Positions 7,707-16,919 are shown, counted from the stretch's first letter. The stretch is 64,000 bases of DNA from Acidovorax sp. (GCA_030692685.1 JAUXZO010000209.1:16772-80771); one strand, 5' to 3'. Numbers and translations are program-made. The notes: generated by a model not told the origin, from the letters alone.

Positions 7707-9802
7707 CTATGAACGACACATCACCCACCAGCCTGGCGGACGGCGCAGCGCGCGAGAACTGGGCCCGCTACCTCTACGGCAAGGACCGTGGCCACATCGA
7801 CTACCTGCCCCATGCGGAGCGCTGCGAGAACATGTACCTGGGTGGGGGCCGCCAGATCACACCAGAGCAGCGCGCTGCGTTGATCGCTGCCCGCCGTCCG
7901 GGCTACGAGTTCAACCAGATCATGCCCAGCGTGAACAGCGCGATCGGCTACCAGATCCACAACCGGATGGACATCGCGTTCAAGCCGCGCGGCGGGGACT
8001 CGGACCTGTTCAAGGCCACGATCTTGTCCAAGGTGACGATGCAGGTGGCGGACATGTGCGCGCTGCACTGGCACGAAACGCAGGTCTTCAGCGACGGCCT
8101 GATCCAGCAGCGCGGGTACTACGACGTGCGCATGTCTTTCGACGACAACATCAAGGGCGAGATCGTGGTGGGCACGCTGGACCCTCTGGACGTCATCCCG
8201 GACCCTGACGCCAAGAGCTACGACCCCGACAAGTGGGGCGACGTGATCATCACCCGCTGGCTGACGCTGGACGAGATCGAGCAGATCTACGGCAAGACGG
8301 CCAGGAAGCGCGCGGAGGAAAGCAACGATGCGGGCGAGGACTTCGGCGACCTCGAAGACGGGGCGGATCGGAACAAGTTCGCAACCCGCAAGGACTGGGG
8401 CTACACCGATGCGTGCGCCACCAAGGAAGACGGGCTTGACCGGTACCGCGTCATCGACCGCCAGCGGTTCGTCTACGAGCTGACCTCCTGCCTGGTGTGG
8501 CCGGGCACGGGCGATGTGCAGGTGGAAGACACCATGGCCGCCGACTCTGTGGCTGATGCGCTGGCCAACGGCGCCGAGAAGGCCAAGCGCATGCGCCGCC
8601 GCGTGAAGTGGACTGTGACCACGTTCACCGCCACGCTTCACGACCACTACAGCCCCTACGAGCACTACACCGTGGTGCCGTACTTCGCCTACTTCCGCCG
8701 CGGCAAGACCGTCGGGATGGTCGACAACGCCATTGGCCCGCAGGAGGTTCTGAACAAGGCCGTGTCTCAGGTGATACACATCGTCAATTCCAGCGCCAAC
8801 AGTGGCTGGGTGGTAGAGGAGAACTCCATTGCCAACATGACGATGAAGGAACTGGAGACCCGAGGTGCACAGAACGGGCTGGTGATCGAATACAAGAAGG
8901 GGAGCAAGCCACCCCAGAAGATCCAGGCCAACCAAGTGCCCACCGGGGTAACGCATCTCATCGACCGCGCGGACAAGGCGCTCAAGGATGTGACTGTTCC
9001 CGAGGCCATGCGCGGCCAGCAGGGCCCGGAGACCAGCGGCATTGCCATCCAGGCCAAGCAGTTCGCCAGCCAGCAGCAGCTGTCCGTGCCCTTGGACAAC
9101 CTGGCCTACACGCGCCAGCTCCTGGCCAAGCGCATTTTGAAGCTGATCCAGCGCTACTACGACACGCACCGAATCTTCCGCATCACCGAGACGGACCCGA
9201 TGACGGGCAAGCCCAAGGAAGAGCTGCTGGAGATCAACAAGTTCGACCCTGCCACCGGCGGCTACATCAACGACGTGACCATCGGCACCTATGACGTGGT
9301 GATCACCGAACAGCCGATGCAGGTGACATTCGAGAACAGCCAGTTCCAGCAGGTGATGGAGATGATGAAGGCTGGCATTCCACTGCCTCCAACAGCAGCA
9401 GTGCGGCACTCCAATCTGTCAGACAAGCACAAATACTTGGAAGAAATGGCCGGGGCCAGTGCGCCGCCCGACCCCACGGTCGAGGCGCGTGTGCAGTTGC
9501 TCAACGCTCAGACCCGCAAGACGGACGCCCAAGCCACCGATGTGAAGGTGAAGACTCAGTTCAGCGGCGTGCAGACCGCGCAGGTGGTCGCGCAAGTCCC
9601 GGCCACCGCGATGCTGGCCGACAGCTTGCTGAAGTCCGCGGGCTATGTCGATCAGGACGCAGGGCCCATCGTGCCCCAGGCGCCAGCCGGTCTGCCCACC
9701 GTGGACCTTCCGAACAGCACAGACCCCATGAATCCCGCCAGCCCCGCCGTTGGCGCAAACGACGGAATTGAAACCCTGGCCGCTGATGGCCTGCAAACCT
9801 GA
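7703..9802 (+). CDS. P22-type portal protein
   Basis: 699 residues, in the size range of P22-like portals. The N-terminal half has the YEFNQIMPSVNSAIGYQIHNR segment and DPLDVIPDPDAKSYD, both typical of this family. The middle has GMVDNAIGPQEVLNKAVSQ and EAMRGQQGPETSGIAIQAKQ. The C-terminal part is helical and hydrophilic, as in a barrel region. Twelve copies form the DNA channel at one capsid vertex. It follows the large terminase with a 4-base overlap and precedes the scaffold-like gene by 14 bases. Confidence 0.88.
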   Translation: MTMNDTSPTSLADGAARENWARYLYGKDRGHIDYLPHAERCENMYLGGGRQITPEQRAALIAARRPGYEFNQIMPSVNSAIGYQIHNRMDIAFKPRGGDSDLFKATILSKVTMQVADMCALHWHETQVFSDGLIQQRGYYDVRMSFDDNIKGEIVVGTLDPLDVIPDPDAKSYDPDKWGDVIITRWLTLDEIEQIYGKTARKRAEESNDAGEDFGDLEDGADRNKFATRKDWGYTDACATKEDGLDRYRVIDRQRFVYELTSCLVWPGTGDVQVEDTMAADSVADALANGAEKAKRMRRRVKWTVTTFTATLHDHYSPYEHYTVVPYFAYFRRGKTVGMVDNAIGPQEVLNKAVSQVIHIVNSSANSGWVVEENSIANMTMKELETRGAQNGLVIEYKKGSKPPQKIQANQVPTGVTHLIDRADKALKDVTVPEAMRGQQGPETSGIAIQAKQFASQQQLSVPLDNLAYTRQLLAKRILKLIQRYYDTHRIFRITETDPMTGKPKEELLEINKFDPATGGYINDVTIGTYDVVITEQPMQVTFENSQFQQVMEMMKAGIPLPPTAAVRHSNLSDKHKYLEEMAGASAPPDPTVEARVQLLNAQTRKTDAQATDVKVKTQFSGVQTAQVVAQVPATAMLADSLLKSAGYVDQDAGPIVPQAPAGLPTVDLPNSTDPMNPASPAVGANDGIETLAADGLQT

Positions 9803-9816
9803 AGGAGAACCCGACC

Positions 9817-10761
9817 ATGAACATCCATGAACTAAAACGCCGTCTGCTGCCCTACAGCGGCTACATGAAGGCCGACGAGGACGGCTCGTCCGGGACCGGC
9901 AGCACCACCGAGGAGGAGCCGCTGGACCTGGGCAACGATGATCAGCCGGGCACCGGCACGACCGAGACGCCCGCACCCGCACCAGCTGCTGCACCTGCGC
10001 CAGCCAGCGATGCCAGCGCAGGTGAAGGCACCGGCGGCACTCAGAACGTGCCCTATGCCCGCTTCCGCGAAGTGAACGAAAACAAGCGTCTGCTGGAAGA
10101 GCAGTTGGCTGCCACGCAGCAGGAACTCCAGGCATTCAAGGCAGGACAACAGCCCGCTGCTGCCCCAGCACCTGCCGCAGCTCCGGCCCCAGCCCCCTTC
10201 GATGCGGACGCTGCTGAAGAGCAGTTCGCCCAGGCCTTGATGGATGGTGACGCCAAGGCAGCTGCAGCGATCCGGCGCGAGATCAATCAGCACATCGCGG
10301 ACTCGACGCTTCAGCGCTTCGAGCAGGCATCCCTGCAGAACCAGGTGGCCGCCAAATCCGAGACCGTGGTGGCCAACGCGATGGAGGCTTACCCCTGGCT
10401 GGATCAGGAAGAGGGCGCCGTTGCGCTGGAACTCATTGAAGCGTCAGTGCGTGCCAAGGTGGCCGACGGTGTCTTGCACCATGTCGCCCTTGCGAACGCC
10501 ATCGCCACCATCGCCCCGCGCTTCGCTCCGGAAGGCACCCCCAGTAGGGGTTCGACAGATGGCGGAGTTCCGACAGACTCTCGCATAGAGCGCGCTAACA
10601 AGCGTGGAGCAGCGGACTCTCTGCTGCAGCCTGCAGCTGTGCAGGCGGGCATGGGCAACCGTGCCACGGCGCCAAAGCTCGACGGCACCAAGAAGCTTAC
10701 CGACGAGCAGATTTCTGGATCGTCTCAAGCAGAACTGGATGCCGCACTCGGCGTCGCGTAG
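9817..10761 (+). CDS. putative capsid scaffolding protein
   Basis: 314 residues, acidic, with two Pro/Ala-rich linkers (about 47-70 and 110-128) flanking a predicted coiled coil (RFREVNENKRLLEEQLAATQQELQ). A second helical region spans 130-210. Composition, coiled coil and position directly before the major capsid gene match phage scaffolds, which guide prohead assembly and then leave. A GGAGAA ribosome site precedes the ATG. No protease motif is visible, so it is not an obvious protease-scaffold fusion. Confidence 0.7.
   Translation: MNIHELKRRLLPYSGYMKADEDGSSGTGSTTEEEPLDLGNDDQPGTGTTETPAPAPAAAPAPASDASAGEGTGGTQNVPYARFREVNENKRLLEEQLAATQQELQAFKAGQQPAAAPAPAAAPAPAPFDADAAEEQFAQALMDGDAKAAAAIRREINQHIADSTLQRFEQASLQNQVAAKSETVVANAMEAYPWLDQEEGAVALELIEASVRAKVADGVLHHVALANAIATIAPRFAPEGTPSRGSTDGGVPTDSRIERANKRGAADSLLQPAAVQAGMGNRATAPKLDGTKKLTDEQISGSSQAELDAALGVA
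10539..10552 (+). promoter_or_regulatory. near-copy of the 14-base late motif inside the scaffold gene
   Basis: CCCCAGTAGGGGTT differs by one base from the motif at 5033 and 18925. It lies 377 bases upstream of the capsid start, within coding sequence, so it may be chance or an internal promoter for the capsid gene. Confidence 0.25.
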
Positions 10762-10770
10762 CGCCTCAAG

Positions 10771-10799
10771 GCTGGCAAGGACTCACCCACCTTGCCAGC
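10771..10799 (+). other. 10-bp hairpin between scaffold and capsid genes
   Basis: GCTGGCAAGG and CCTTGCCAGC form perfect arms around a 9-base loop. There is no T-run, so it is more likely an RNA-processing, stability or partial attenuation element than a full terminator. It sits in the 167-base gap before the capsid gene. Confidence 0.4.
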
Positions 10800-10928
10800 G
10801 TCTTCCCCGGGTTGTCGCCTTTGACGGGCGTTAAACAGTCAGGCGCTCTTGGCCGTCACAACAGCCATGTTTTCCGCAGATGGGCGGCGTCATGTCCCGA
10901 GAAGTAACTCTACTTATTGGAGAAAGAC

Positions 10929-12032
10929 ATGGCATTCACTGCATTCGGCGAACTGACGCCCATTCAAAAAGTCAACTGGTCCCGCGTCGTCTGGAAAGCC
11001 GCACGCGACCAGATGTTCCTCAAGAACTTCATGAGCGACACGGGCAACAGCGTCGTGCACCGCATCACTGAACTCACCGAAACCGAAAAGGGCACGCAGT
11101 GCCTGTTCCAGCTGGTTGCTGACCTCGTCGGCGACGGCGTGCGCGGAGACGACGAGCGCGAAGGTATGGAAGAGGCGATGGACGCCCACAGCCAGATCAT
11201 CCAGATCGACCAAGTCAGCCACGGCACTACGAACAAGGGCCGTTATGACGATCAGAAGAACGTCATCAACTTCCGCTATCAGGGTAAGGACAAGCTCTCG
11301 TACTGGCTGGCGCAGCGCTCCGATGAGCTGGCGTTCCTCACGATGTCGGGCATCAGCTACGCCTTCAAGAACAACGGGGCACAGCGCGTCGGGTCGGTTT
11401 TCCCTGATCTGACGTTCGCCGCCGATGTGACGGCTCCATCGGCCAAGCGTTCGTTGATGTTCGACGGCACCAGCCTGCAGGTATCGGCCACTGGCTCGAT
11501 CACCACGGCCTACGTGCCTAAGTACACGATGATCGTGGACGCCATCGCCTACATGAAGGAACACCGCATCAAGCCTCTGATGTCAGGCGGCAAGCCTTAC
11601 TACGTGATGTTCGTTGCTCCCGGCACCCTGGCCGCGCTGAAGAAGGACGAAAACTACCAGCGCGCTGTGGTGGCTGTGGCAACGAAGGCTGGCATGGATT
11701 CGCCATGGTTCACCGGTGCGACCGTGACCGTGGACGGTGCCGTGATCCACGAGCACACGCTGGTCTACAACACCAAGGGCGCGGCCAACGGCTCGAAGTG
11801 GGGTTCTGGCGGCCTGGTCAACGGCACCCGCACCCTGCTGTGCGGCTCGCAGGCACTGGCGTTCGCCGACATCGGCGATGGCCACTGGGTCGAGAAGCTG
11901 TTCCAGTACGACAGCAAGATCGGTCTGAACATCGACCGGATGATCGGCTTTAAGAAGCCTGTCTTCCCATCGATCTACGACGCCACCGACGAAGACTTTG
12001 GGCTCGTGACCATCGATCACTACCTGCAGTAA
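10929..12032 (+). CDS. N4-gp56-type major capsid protein
   Basis: 367 residues from ATG 10929; a GGAGAAAG ribosome site 5 bases upstream supports this over a TTG at 10917. The family pattern is clear: a short N-terminal helix, the QRSDELAFLTMSGISYAF segment, the PYYVMFVAPGTLAALKKD region, AVIHEHTLVYNT, and a final IGFKKPVFPSIYDATDEDFGLVTIDHY. It forms the icosahedral shell. It has its own gap upstream and a strong terminator downstream, so it can be expressed at higher level than its neighbours. Confidence 0.88.
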   Translation: MAFTAFGELTPIQKVNWSRVVWKAARDQMFLKNFMSDTGNSVVHRITELTETEKGTQCLFQLVADLVGDGVRGDDEREGMEEAMDAHSQIIQIDQVSHGTTNKGRYDDQKNVINFRYQGKDKLSYWLAQRSDELAFLTMSGISYAFKNNGAQRVGSVFPDLTFAADVTAPSAKRSLMFDGTSLQVSATGSITTAYVPKYTMIVDAIAYMKEHRIKPLMSGGKPYYVMFVAPGTLAALKKDENYQRAVVAVATKAGMDSPWFTGATVTVDGAVIHEHTLVYNTKGAANGSKWGSGGLVNGTRTLLCGSQALAFADIGDGHWVEKLFQYDSKIGLNIDRMIGFKKPVFPSIYDATDEDFGLVTIDHYLQ

Positions 12033-12044
12033 GCAGCGCCCCGG

Positions 12045-12068
12045 GGACGGGGCCTGCAGGCTCCGTCC
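12045..12068 (+). terminator. hairpin terminator after capsid gene
   Basis: GGACGGGGCCTG and CAGGCTCCGTCC pair over 12 bases with one G-T wobble and a tight loop, followed by TTTCACTC. It lies 12 bases after the capsid stop. Confidence 0.6.
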
Positions 12069-12103
12069 TTTCACTCTCCCCTTGTTGTTGAAAGGAGCCC
12101 ATC

Positions 12104-12505
12104 GTGGCCATCAAGAAAAACGCAGCGCGCCAGGAACTCATCGTGGCGCATCTCGATATCGGCTTCGCCGATCCCACCACCTACGGCAGCGCCGAAGAAG
12201 CGTTCGACCTGCCCGGCAATGCAATCCTGTTCGGTGGCGATGTCGTGGTCAAAACGGCCTGGAACAGCGCCACCACTGCGACGCTGAAACTGGGCGATGC
12301 GACTGATGACGACCGGTACACCGCCTCCGCAATCGACCTGAAGACTGCGGGCCGCACTGCGCTGACCCTCACGGGCTACAAGCACACGGTTTCGGAGGCG
12401 CTCAAGGCGCTGATTGCGCAGACCGGGACGGCTGCAACGGCTGGCGCAGCGCGCATCACCATCAGCTACTACGTTGAGGGCCGCGCCGCCTTCAGCCAAG
12501 GCTGA
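12104..12505 (+). CDS. small virion or head protein, 133 aa
   Basis: GTG start with a strong AAAGGAG site 8 bases upstream. The protein is beta-rich with Thr/Ala stretches (WNSATTATLKLGD, GRTALTLTGYKH, GAARITISYYVEGRAAF), like capsid decoration or head-completion proteins encoded just after the coat gene in podophages. No catalytic motif. Function is inferred from position only. A terminator follows at 12542. Confidence 0.6.
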   Translation: MAIKKNAARQELIVAHLDIGFADPTTYGSAEEAFDLPGNAILFGGDVVVKTAWNSATTATLKLGDATDDDRYTASAIDLKTAGRTALTLTGYKHTVSEALKALIAQTGTAATAGAARITISYYVEGRAAFSQG

Positions 12506-12541
12506 CACCTTTCTCAGTGGTCGGGTCACTCGTGGCCCTTT

Positions 12542-12573
12542 GCCCGGCGGCGTCACACCCGTCGGGCTCTTTT
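12542..12573 (+). terminator. Rho-independent terminator
   Basis: GCCCG and CGGGC end a 9-bp stem with one G-T pair, followed by TCTTTTC. It separates the 133-residue head gene from the next two genes. Confidence 0.55.
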
Positions 12574-12586
12574 CAAGGAAAACATC

Positions 12587-12934
12587 ATGAAGAAATACCG
12601 CTCCCCATCTGATCAGCCGATCCACGTCGCCCTCACCACGGGCCACACCGCATCCATCCCGCCCGAGGGCGTTGAGCTGGACCCCATGTTCCACGCCGAA
12701 GCCCGTGCCCGTGGTGCTGAGGCATTCGACGACGGCATCTCGACTGTAATGTCGGCCGAGCAACGCAAGGCGGAAATCTCCGCCGCGCTCACGAGCATGC
12801 TGGACGGCAAGGCAGAGGACGACTTCACCGCTGAAGGCAAGCCCAACCTGAACCGCCTGAAGGCGCGTGCGGGCTTCGCAGTGACGCGCGAGGAGGCCGA
12901 TGCCATCTTCACCGAGCTGACGGCCAAGGTGTAA
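12587..12934 (+). CDS. hypothetical phage protein, 115 aa
   Basis: Starts MKKYRSPSDQPIHVAL after an AAGGAAA site. The N-terminal half is short beta strands; the C-terminal half is helical (SAEQRKAEISAALTSML, then FAVTREEADAIFTELTAK). The stop is 3 bases before the adaptor gene start, so the two are co-translated. Position suggests a minor head protein. Function unknown. Confidence 0.6.
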   Translation: MKKYRSPSDQPIHVALTTGHTASIPPEGVELDPMFHAEARARGAEAFDDGISTVMSAEQRKAEISAALTSMLDGKAEDDFTAEGKPNLNRLKARAGFAVTREEADAIFTELTAKV

Positions 12935-12937
12935 GCC

Positions 12938-13609
12938 ATGAAGGTAGCGGACTTCATCACCGAGTTCCGGAGTGCGGTCGCCGACACGGAGACCCCGCAC
13001 TTCTGGTCTTCGGAGAACATCGTCCGCTACCTGAATGAGGCGGTGCAGGAGGCGTGCGAACGCGCCAAGCTGATCGAGGACCGCCTGACGCCCGCCGTGT
13101 GCACCGTCACCCTGGAGCCTAACGTCTCCACCTACCAGCTCCACGCCAGCGTCTTCGAGATTAAGCGCGTCACGCTGCGCGGGCGCCCGCTGGACGAGAC
13201 CAGCGTCGAGGAGATGGATGACGACTGCCCCGGCTGGGAGAACCTGAAGGGCCTTCCCCGGTGCTTCATCTTCGAGCCAGCCGCTGGTATCCGTTCGGCG
13301 AGCCTGCGCCTGGTGCGTATGCCAACGCAGGCCGACACGCTGGCTCTGACCGTCTACCGCGGCGCCCTCAAGCCGCTGAGCGCAGACATCGACACCGGCA
13401 AGCCCGAGATCCCCGAGCGCTTCCACGAACGCCTGATGGACTGGGTTATGCACCGGGCCTATCTGAAGCAGGACGCCGACACCTTCGACCCCTCCAAGGC
13501 CGCTGAATCCCTTGGCCTGTTCATCCAGGCTTTCGGCGAGCGCCCCGACGCCAACGTGCAGCGCAAGCAGCGCGACCGGCGCCCACCCATCGTCGCCATC
13601 AACTGGTAA
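12938..13609 (+). CDS. putative head-tail adaptor protein
   Basis: 223 residues: an N-terminal helix, then WSSENIVRYLNEAVQEACERAKLI, a beta-rich centre (VSTYQLHASVFEIKRVTLRGRPL) and a helical C-terminal part ending in basic residues. This arrangement and the place after the capsid genes fit the podovirus head-tail adaptor families (gp11-type or DUF6682-like), which form the ring between portal and tail. The assignment rests on recalled family features and position. A hairpin at 13613 follows. Confidence 0.65.
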   Translation: MKVADFITEFRSAVADTETPHFWSSENIVRYLNEAVQEACERAKLIEDRLTPAVCTVTLEPNVSTYQLHASVFEIKRVTLRGRPLDETSVEEMDDDCPGWENLKGLPRCFIFEPAAGIRSASLRLVRMPTQADTLALTVYRGALKPLSADIDTGKPEIPERFHERLMDWVMHRAYLKQDADTFDPSKAAESLGLFIQAFGERPDANVQRKQRDRRPPIVAINW

Positions 13610-13612
13610 CGC

Positions 13613-13633
13613 AAGCCCCCGGTGGGGCTTTGT
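13613..13633 (+). terminator. weak hairpin terminator
   Basis: AAGCCCC and GGGGCTT arms with a 4-base loop, followed by a short T/G run. It lies just after the adaptor stop. Confidence 0.45.
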
Positions 13634-13681
13634 CATTTGCGGGCCTCTCTCAAGAATGGCCCATCACCCAAAGGGACCACC

Positions 13682-15589
13682 ATGCGCAGAACACTCGCCC
13701 AGATCGCCGGTATCACCGCTCCTCAACACTATCGTAATGGCGGCCATGTGCGCGGGCCTGGCACGGGCACAAGTGATTCGGTCAACATCAAGGCCTCCAA
13801 CGGGGAGTTCATCCTGCCCACTGACACGGTGCGCAAAGTCGGCGTGCGCCGCCTGCAGGACCTGGTGGACATGACCCACGAGCCTACCGGCAAGACACGT
13901 CACCCAGCTCAGTACGCTGATGGCGGGTTCGTAGGCTTGCAGAGCAGGACGCGGCGCCCTGGCTTTGATGTCGACTCCTTTGCTCAATCTATGGAGCAGC
14001 AGCGCGAGAACAGCACGCAAGCCGCTATTGCGGCGGGGCAGGCGGCTCAAGCCGAAGCTGATGCAGCCGCCGCCAGTCGAGGTAAGGCACCTGCAGCAGT
14101 TGCCGCGCCGCTGGAAAACCGCGTGGCCCAGATCCCCACTGGTGGACAGACAGCACCAGCGGCCGATGGCTCGCAGAGCAGCTGGACGAACACCGAGATA
14201 GGCCGCAACGTGTCGAACATCGCTGCAGCGCTGCCAGGAGCAGGGACGATGGTGCGCTCTGGGCGCATGCTGGGCTCCGCAGTCCAGTCGGCCAGTGCGG
14301 CCGGCGAAATCGGTGCAATCAACGCTAGCGGTGCAGCTCTGCGCACGCTCGCGCTCCCGGCCGTGGGTGCGGCGACGATGGCAAGCCCCTCCAGCGCCGA
14401 GCAACCCGGGCAGTCTGCGCAAGAGCGGCTGATGAACGCTGGTGCAGGGCGCGGCATGGTCAACCCAGCCAGCGTCAATCCTGCATTGCCACCGCCCGCG
14501 AGCCCACCGCGTACGCTCGCGGGCATTGCGGGGCTGACTGGGACAACCAACGATGTCACCCGCAACGGCAACAGCTACTCCGGCACCAACGTATCAGGCG
14601 ACATCACCGTCAACGGCCGCGCGCCAGGCGGGGGCTTCATGAACACCGGCAACCCCTCGGCTGGTTCTGCTGCAACCCAGTCTCCGGTCGGTATGACGAC
14701 AGATCAAGCTCAGCGGCAAGGTTTGGTGGGCGAGCGTGTGGGCTACAACCCCGCTTATGACCAGCGTCTGACCGGCACGCAAGGCTCGCCAAGTCCCCAG
14801 AACATGGCCGCAGCGGAGAACCTCGCTGCTGGCCAAGGGCAAAACGCCCGCGCTCGGCTGTTGGCTGCAGGGACTGGCCAGACACCCGGTGTGCAGGCCC
14901 CGCCCGTGCTGCACTCCGGCAACGACTGGCAGAGCCGCAACGACCTGCGCAATGCCCAGGTCAGCGCCAGCTCGATCACACAGTCCGACAAGTGGGGAAA
15001 GGGAGGTGACCGCACGGCTTCGGCGGCCTACCAAGCGCTGCTGGGTGCGGACAATGCCGCCCGCGTAGCGCAGCCGGGCGTGGGTGTGGCCACCATGCGG
15101 GAGAGCGCTGGGCTGCAGCGCGAGGGCATGCAGCAGGCTGGGGAAACCCAGCGCACTGGCATTCGGGCCGAAGGCGTGGACGCTGCCAACCAGATCAACC
15201 GTGGTCGCCTCACGCTGGAGCAGATCGCCGCTGGCTACACGAACAGGTCAGCTGATCGCCTTGACCGTGCCCAGGCGGAGCTGGAAGGTGCCAAGACGCC
15301 AGAAGCCCAGAAGTCGGCGCGGGAACGTCTGATGGCGCTGACGGGCAAGGCACCACAGAACGAGTGGGGTGTGCAGGTGACGCCCGCCACCAAGAATGCC
15401 GACGGCAGCTCTACCCAGGGCAGCGTCTACCGGTTCAATAGGGGGACGGGGGAGGTGGGGCGGGTGGATGAAGGACAGGGGAATGCCGGACAGGCCCCTG
15501 CAAAGGACAACATGGTCCGCGGTCAGGTCTATCAAACCAGGGGCGGCCCAATGCGCTGGAACGGGTCGAGCTTCGAGCGCGTCGGCTGA
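13682..15589 (+). CDS. phage virion protein, 635 aa, probable internal or tail-associated protein
   Basis: ATG 13682 has an AAAGGGA site; an upstream in-frame start at 13622 lacks one. Residues 20-60 carry GGHVRGPGTGTSDSVNIKASNGEFILPTDTVRKVG, a segment common in phage structural proteins. The rest is Gly/Pro/Gln-rich and repetitive, with a helical, coiled-coil-prone part around 490-560 (AGLQREGMQQAGETQRTGIRAEG) and a Gly-rich beta end. Such proteins are usually virion-internal or tail-associated. No enzymatic motif is visible. It converges on a small membrane gene 10 bases away. Confidence 0.6.
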   Translation: MRRTLAQIAGITAPQHYRNGGHVRGPGTGTSDSVNIKASNGEFILPTDTVRKVGVRRLQDLVDMTHEPTGKTRHPAQYADGGFVGLQSRTRRPGFDVDSFAQSMEQQRENSTQAAIAAGQAAQAEADAAAASRGKAPAAVAAPLENRVAQIPTGGQTAPAADGSQSSWTNTEIGRNVSNIAAALPGAGTMVRSGRMLGSAVQSASAAGEIGAINASGAALRTLALPAVGAATMASPSSAEQPGQSAQERLMNAGAGRGMVNPASVNPALPPPASPPRTLAGIAGLTGTTNDVTRNGNSYSGTNVSGDITVNGRAPGGGFMNTGNPSAGSAATQSPVGMTTDQAQRQGLVGERVGYNPAYDQRLTGTQGSPSPQNMAAAENLAAGQGQNARARLLAAGTGQTPGVQAPPVLHSGNDWQSRNDLRNAQVSASSITQSDKWGKGGDRTASAAYQALLGADNAARVAQPGVGVATMRESAGLQREGMQQAGETQRTGIRAEGVDAANQINRGRLTLEQIAAGYTNRSADRLDRAQAELEGAKTPEAQKSARERLMALTGKAPQNEWGVQVTPATKNADGSSTQGSVYRFNRGTGEVGRVDEGQGNAGQAPAKDNMVRGQVYQTRGGPMRWNGSSFERVG

Positions 15590-15598
15590 GGCGACGGC

Positions 15599-15973
15599 TC
15601 AGCGCGTGGCGGGCAGGCCGAACGCTTGTTCGTAGGTGATGGTCTTCGGGGTGCTCTTGCTCACGTCTACGCCACCGTCCACCGTGGCGACGAGCAAGGC
15701 CAGAACTCCCACCGCCAGTGGCAGCAGCACTAGGCCGGCAATCAGCCCCCGCTTGGATGTGCTGGTCCGCTGCTCCCGGTCGCTCGGCCACTTCAGGAAC
15801 GACACCACCCAGGGCACCAGCAGGCCCACGATAGGCACCAGCATCAGCAGGGCCCAGGCGCCGTTGAAGCCTGCTCGCTGCAAGATCCGCCACGTGGGCA
15901 CGACTAGCAGCGCCATGAGGGGCGTGATCATCAGCAAGACGATGAACCAGTGTGTTGGGCTGAACATTCCCAT
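15599..15973 (-). CDS. three-helix membrane protein with C-terminal YEQAFGL tag
   Basis: 124 residues from the ATG at 15973, preceded by TAGGAG. Three membrane segments lie at about 9-28, 38-60 and 77-97. The C-terminus, residues 111-121, reads TITYEQAFGLP. The same motif occurs twice at the N-terminus of the giant protein (TISYEDAFGL at 5-14, SISYEEAFGLP at 25-35). Sharing a short tag between a membrane protein and a virion-type giant suggests interaction with a common partner or co-targeting. It is encoded opposite to the structural genes. It could be a lysis, exclusion or ejection-channel protein. Confidence 0.6.
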   Translation of the reverse strand: MGMFSPTHWFIVLLMITPLMALLVVPTWRILQRAGFNGAWALLMLVPIVGLLVPWVVSFLKWPSDREQRTSTSKRGLIAGLVLLPLAVGVLALLVATVDGGVDVSKSTPKTITYEQAFGLPATR

Positions 15974-16158
15974 GGGTAATCTCCTACATACGCTACAGCT
16001 GAGGGTGGTTGCGTTGGCTTCCAACGGATCAATGATTGGTACGCGAGATGAGTGGTCTTCGAGAAACTCGTCGTCGCCATGCATGCACCTACAAGACAAG
16101 ATATCTCAGCCTTGAGGGGTTCTTTTGGATATCGTAACTATGCGATACTAATTTCGAA

Positions 16159-16452
16159 ATGCCAATTTTCTTACTCACACCTCTGTCCGATAACGAGCGC
16201 GAGGCTGCCGAAATCGTCTCCTCAAAAATTGAAGAGAGAGATCGGTATGCCGTCCCGGACGGGCGGAGCTGGCTTATTTCGTTTTCCGGAACAAGCGTGG
16301 AACTCTCAAATCATTTGGGCATTACTGGGTTCCCGGAATCGGCGCGCCCCAGCCTCAGCTCGGTGTTGATTACGTCGGTCGGTTCGTACTATGGACGAGC
16401 TTCAGCTGACATGTGGGAGTGGTTGAAAACTAGGGTAGAGGGCGTACGATGA
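16159..16452 (+). CDS. hypothetical protein, 97 aa, paired with a membrane coiled-coil protein
   Basis: Small soluble protein with a compact alpha/beta pattern: MPIFLLTPLSDNEREAAEI, then WLISFSGTSVELSNHLGI, then a C-terminal SSVLITSVGSYYGRASADMWEWLKTR. The last segment looks strongly conserved and reminds me of a widespread small protein family of unknown function. The gene overlaps the next by 4 bases (ATGA), so the two products are made together. The upstream 180 bases are AT-richer than the phage genes. Not a known phage structural gene; probably accessory cargo. Confidence 0.6.
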   Translation: MPIFLLTPLSDNEREAAEIVSSKIEERDRYAVPDGRSWLISFSGTSVELSNHLGITGFPESARPSLSSVLITSVGSYYGRASADMWEWLKTRVEGVR

Positions 16453-16916
16453 ATGCCACCCCTCCAACTGCGCGTCCTCCACGTGAAGTGACCCCCCAGT
16501 CTCCGGAGACGACTCCGTCCGGGCAGGGAGGGGGCGACTATTCCCCATTTGTTTGGAAGCAACTCGGAGACATTCAGCAAGCACTTGGCAGGATTGAGGC
16601 TTCGGTCCAGCAATTGGCTGTGGAAAACGCAAAGACTGCGCAGGCGATTGAGAGAGTTCGTGAGCACGTCGATGGCAAACTAGAGCGGGCTGGGGAAAAA
16701 GTAGACAGCAAGCTTGATAAGTTTGAGGGCACGCTTTCTGGCGTAACCCATAAGATATATGCAGCCGGGGTTGTGCTCGCAATTTTGGTGGCTGTCGGCG
16801 CCTTCGTGGTGAACAAGGCATGGGATTTGATGGCGAAAGCGGTGTTTGAACGCCCCCCTGCTCCGGTGGTTCAACCGCTGCCCCCGGTTCAGCCGGCCCC
16901 CCGCAATCGTCCGTAG
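16449..16916 (+). CDS. membrane-anchored coiled-coil protein, 155 aa
   Basis: Residues 1-30 are Pro/Thr/Gly-rich, 36-98 form a coiled coil with heptad-like repeats (DIQQALGRIEASVQQLAVENAK, ERAGEKVDSKLDKFEG), 102-121 are one membrane helix, and the tail is proline-rich (PVVQPLPPVQPAP). The gene overlaps its upstream partner by 4 bases and is followed by a strong terminator, defining a two-gene unit. The layout suggests a membrane effector or sensor controlled by the small soluble partner. Confidence 0.6.
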   Translation: MNATPPTARPPREVTPQSPETTPSGQGGGDYSPFVWKQLGDIQQALGRIEASVQQLAVENAKTAQAIERVREHVDGKLERAGEKVDSKLDKFEGTLSGVTHKIYAAGVVLAILVAVGAFVVNKAWDLMAKAVFERPPAPVVQPLPPVQPAPRNRP

Positions 16917-16919
16917 TGG

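Noticed and set aside
7721..9409. 562-codon minus-strand frame opposite the portal gene
   Set aside because: Antisense shadow of a well-supported portal gene; no ribosome site or family pattern.
12071..13636. 521-codon minus-strand frame across three head genes
   Set aside because: It crosses several genuine genes and their terminators, and has the composition of a high-GC shadow frame.
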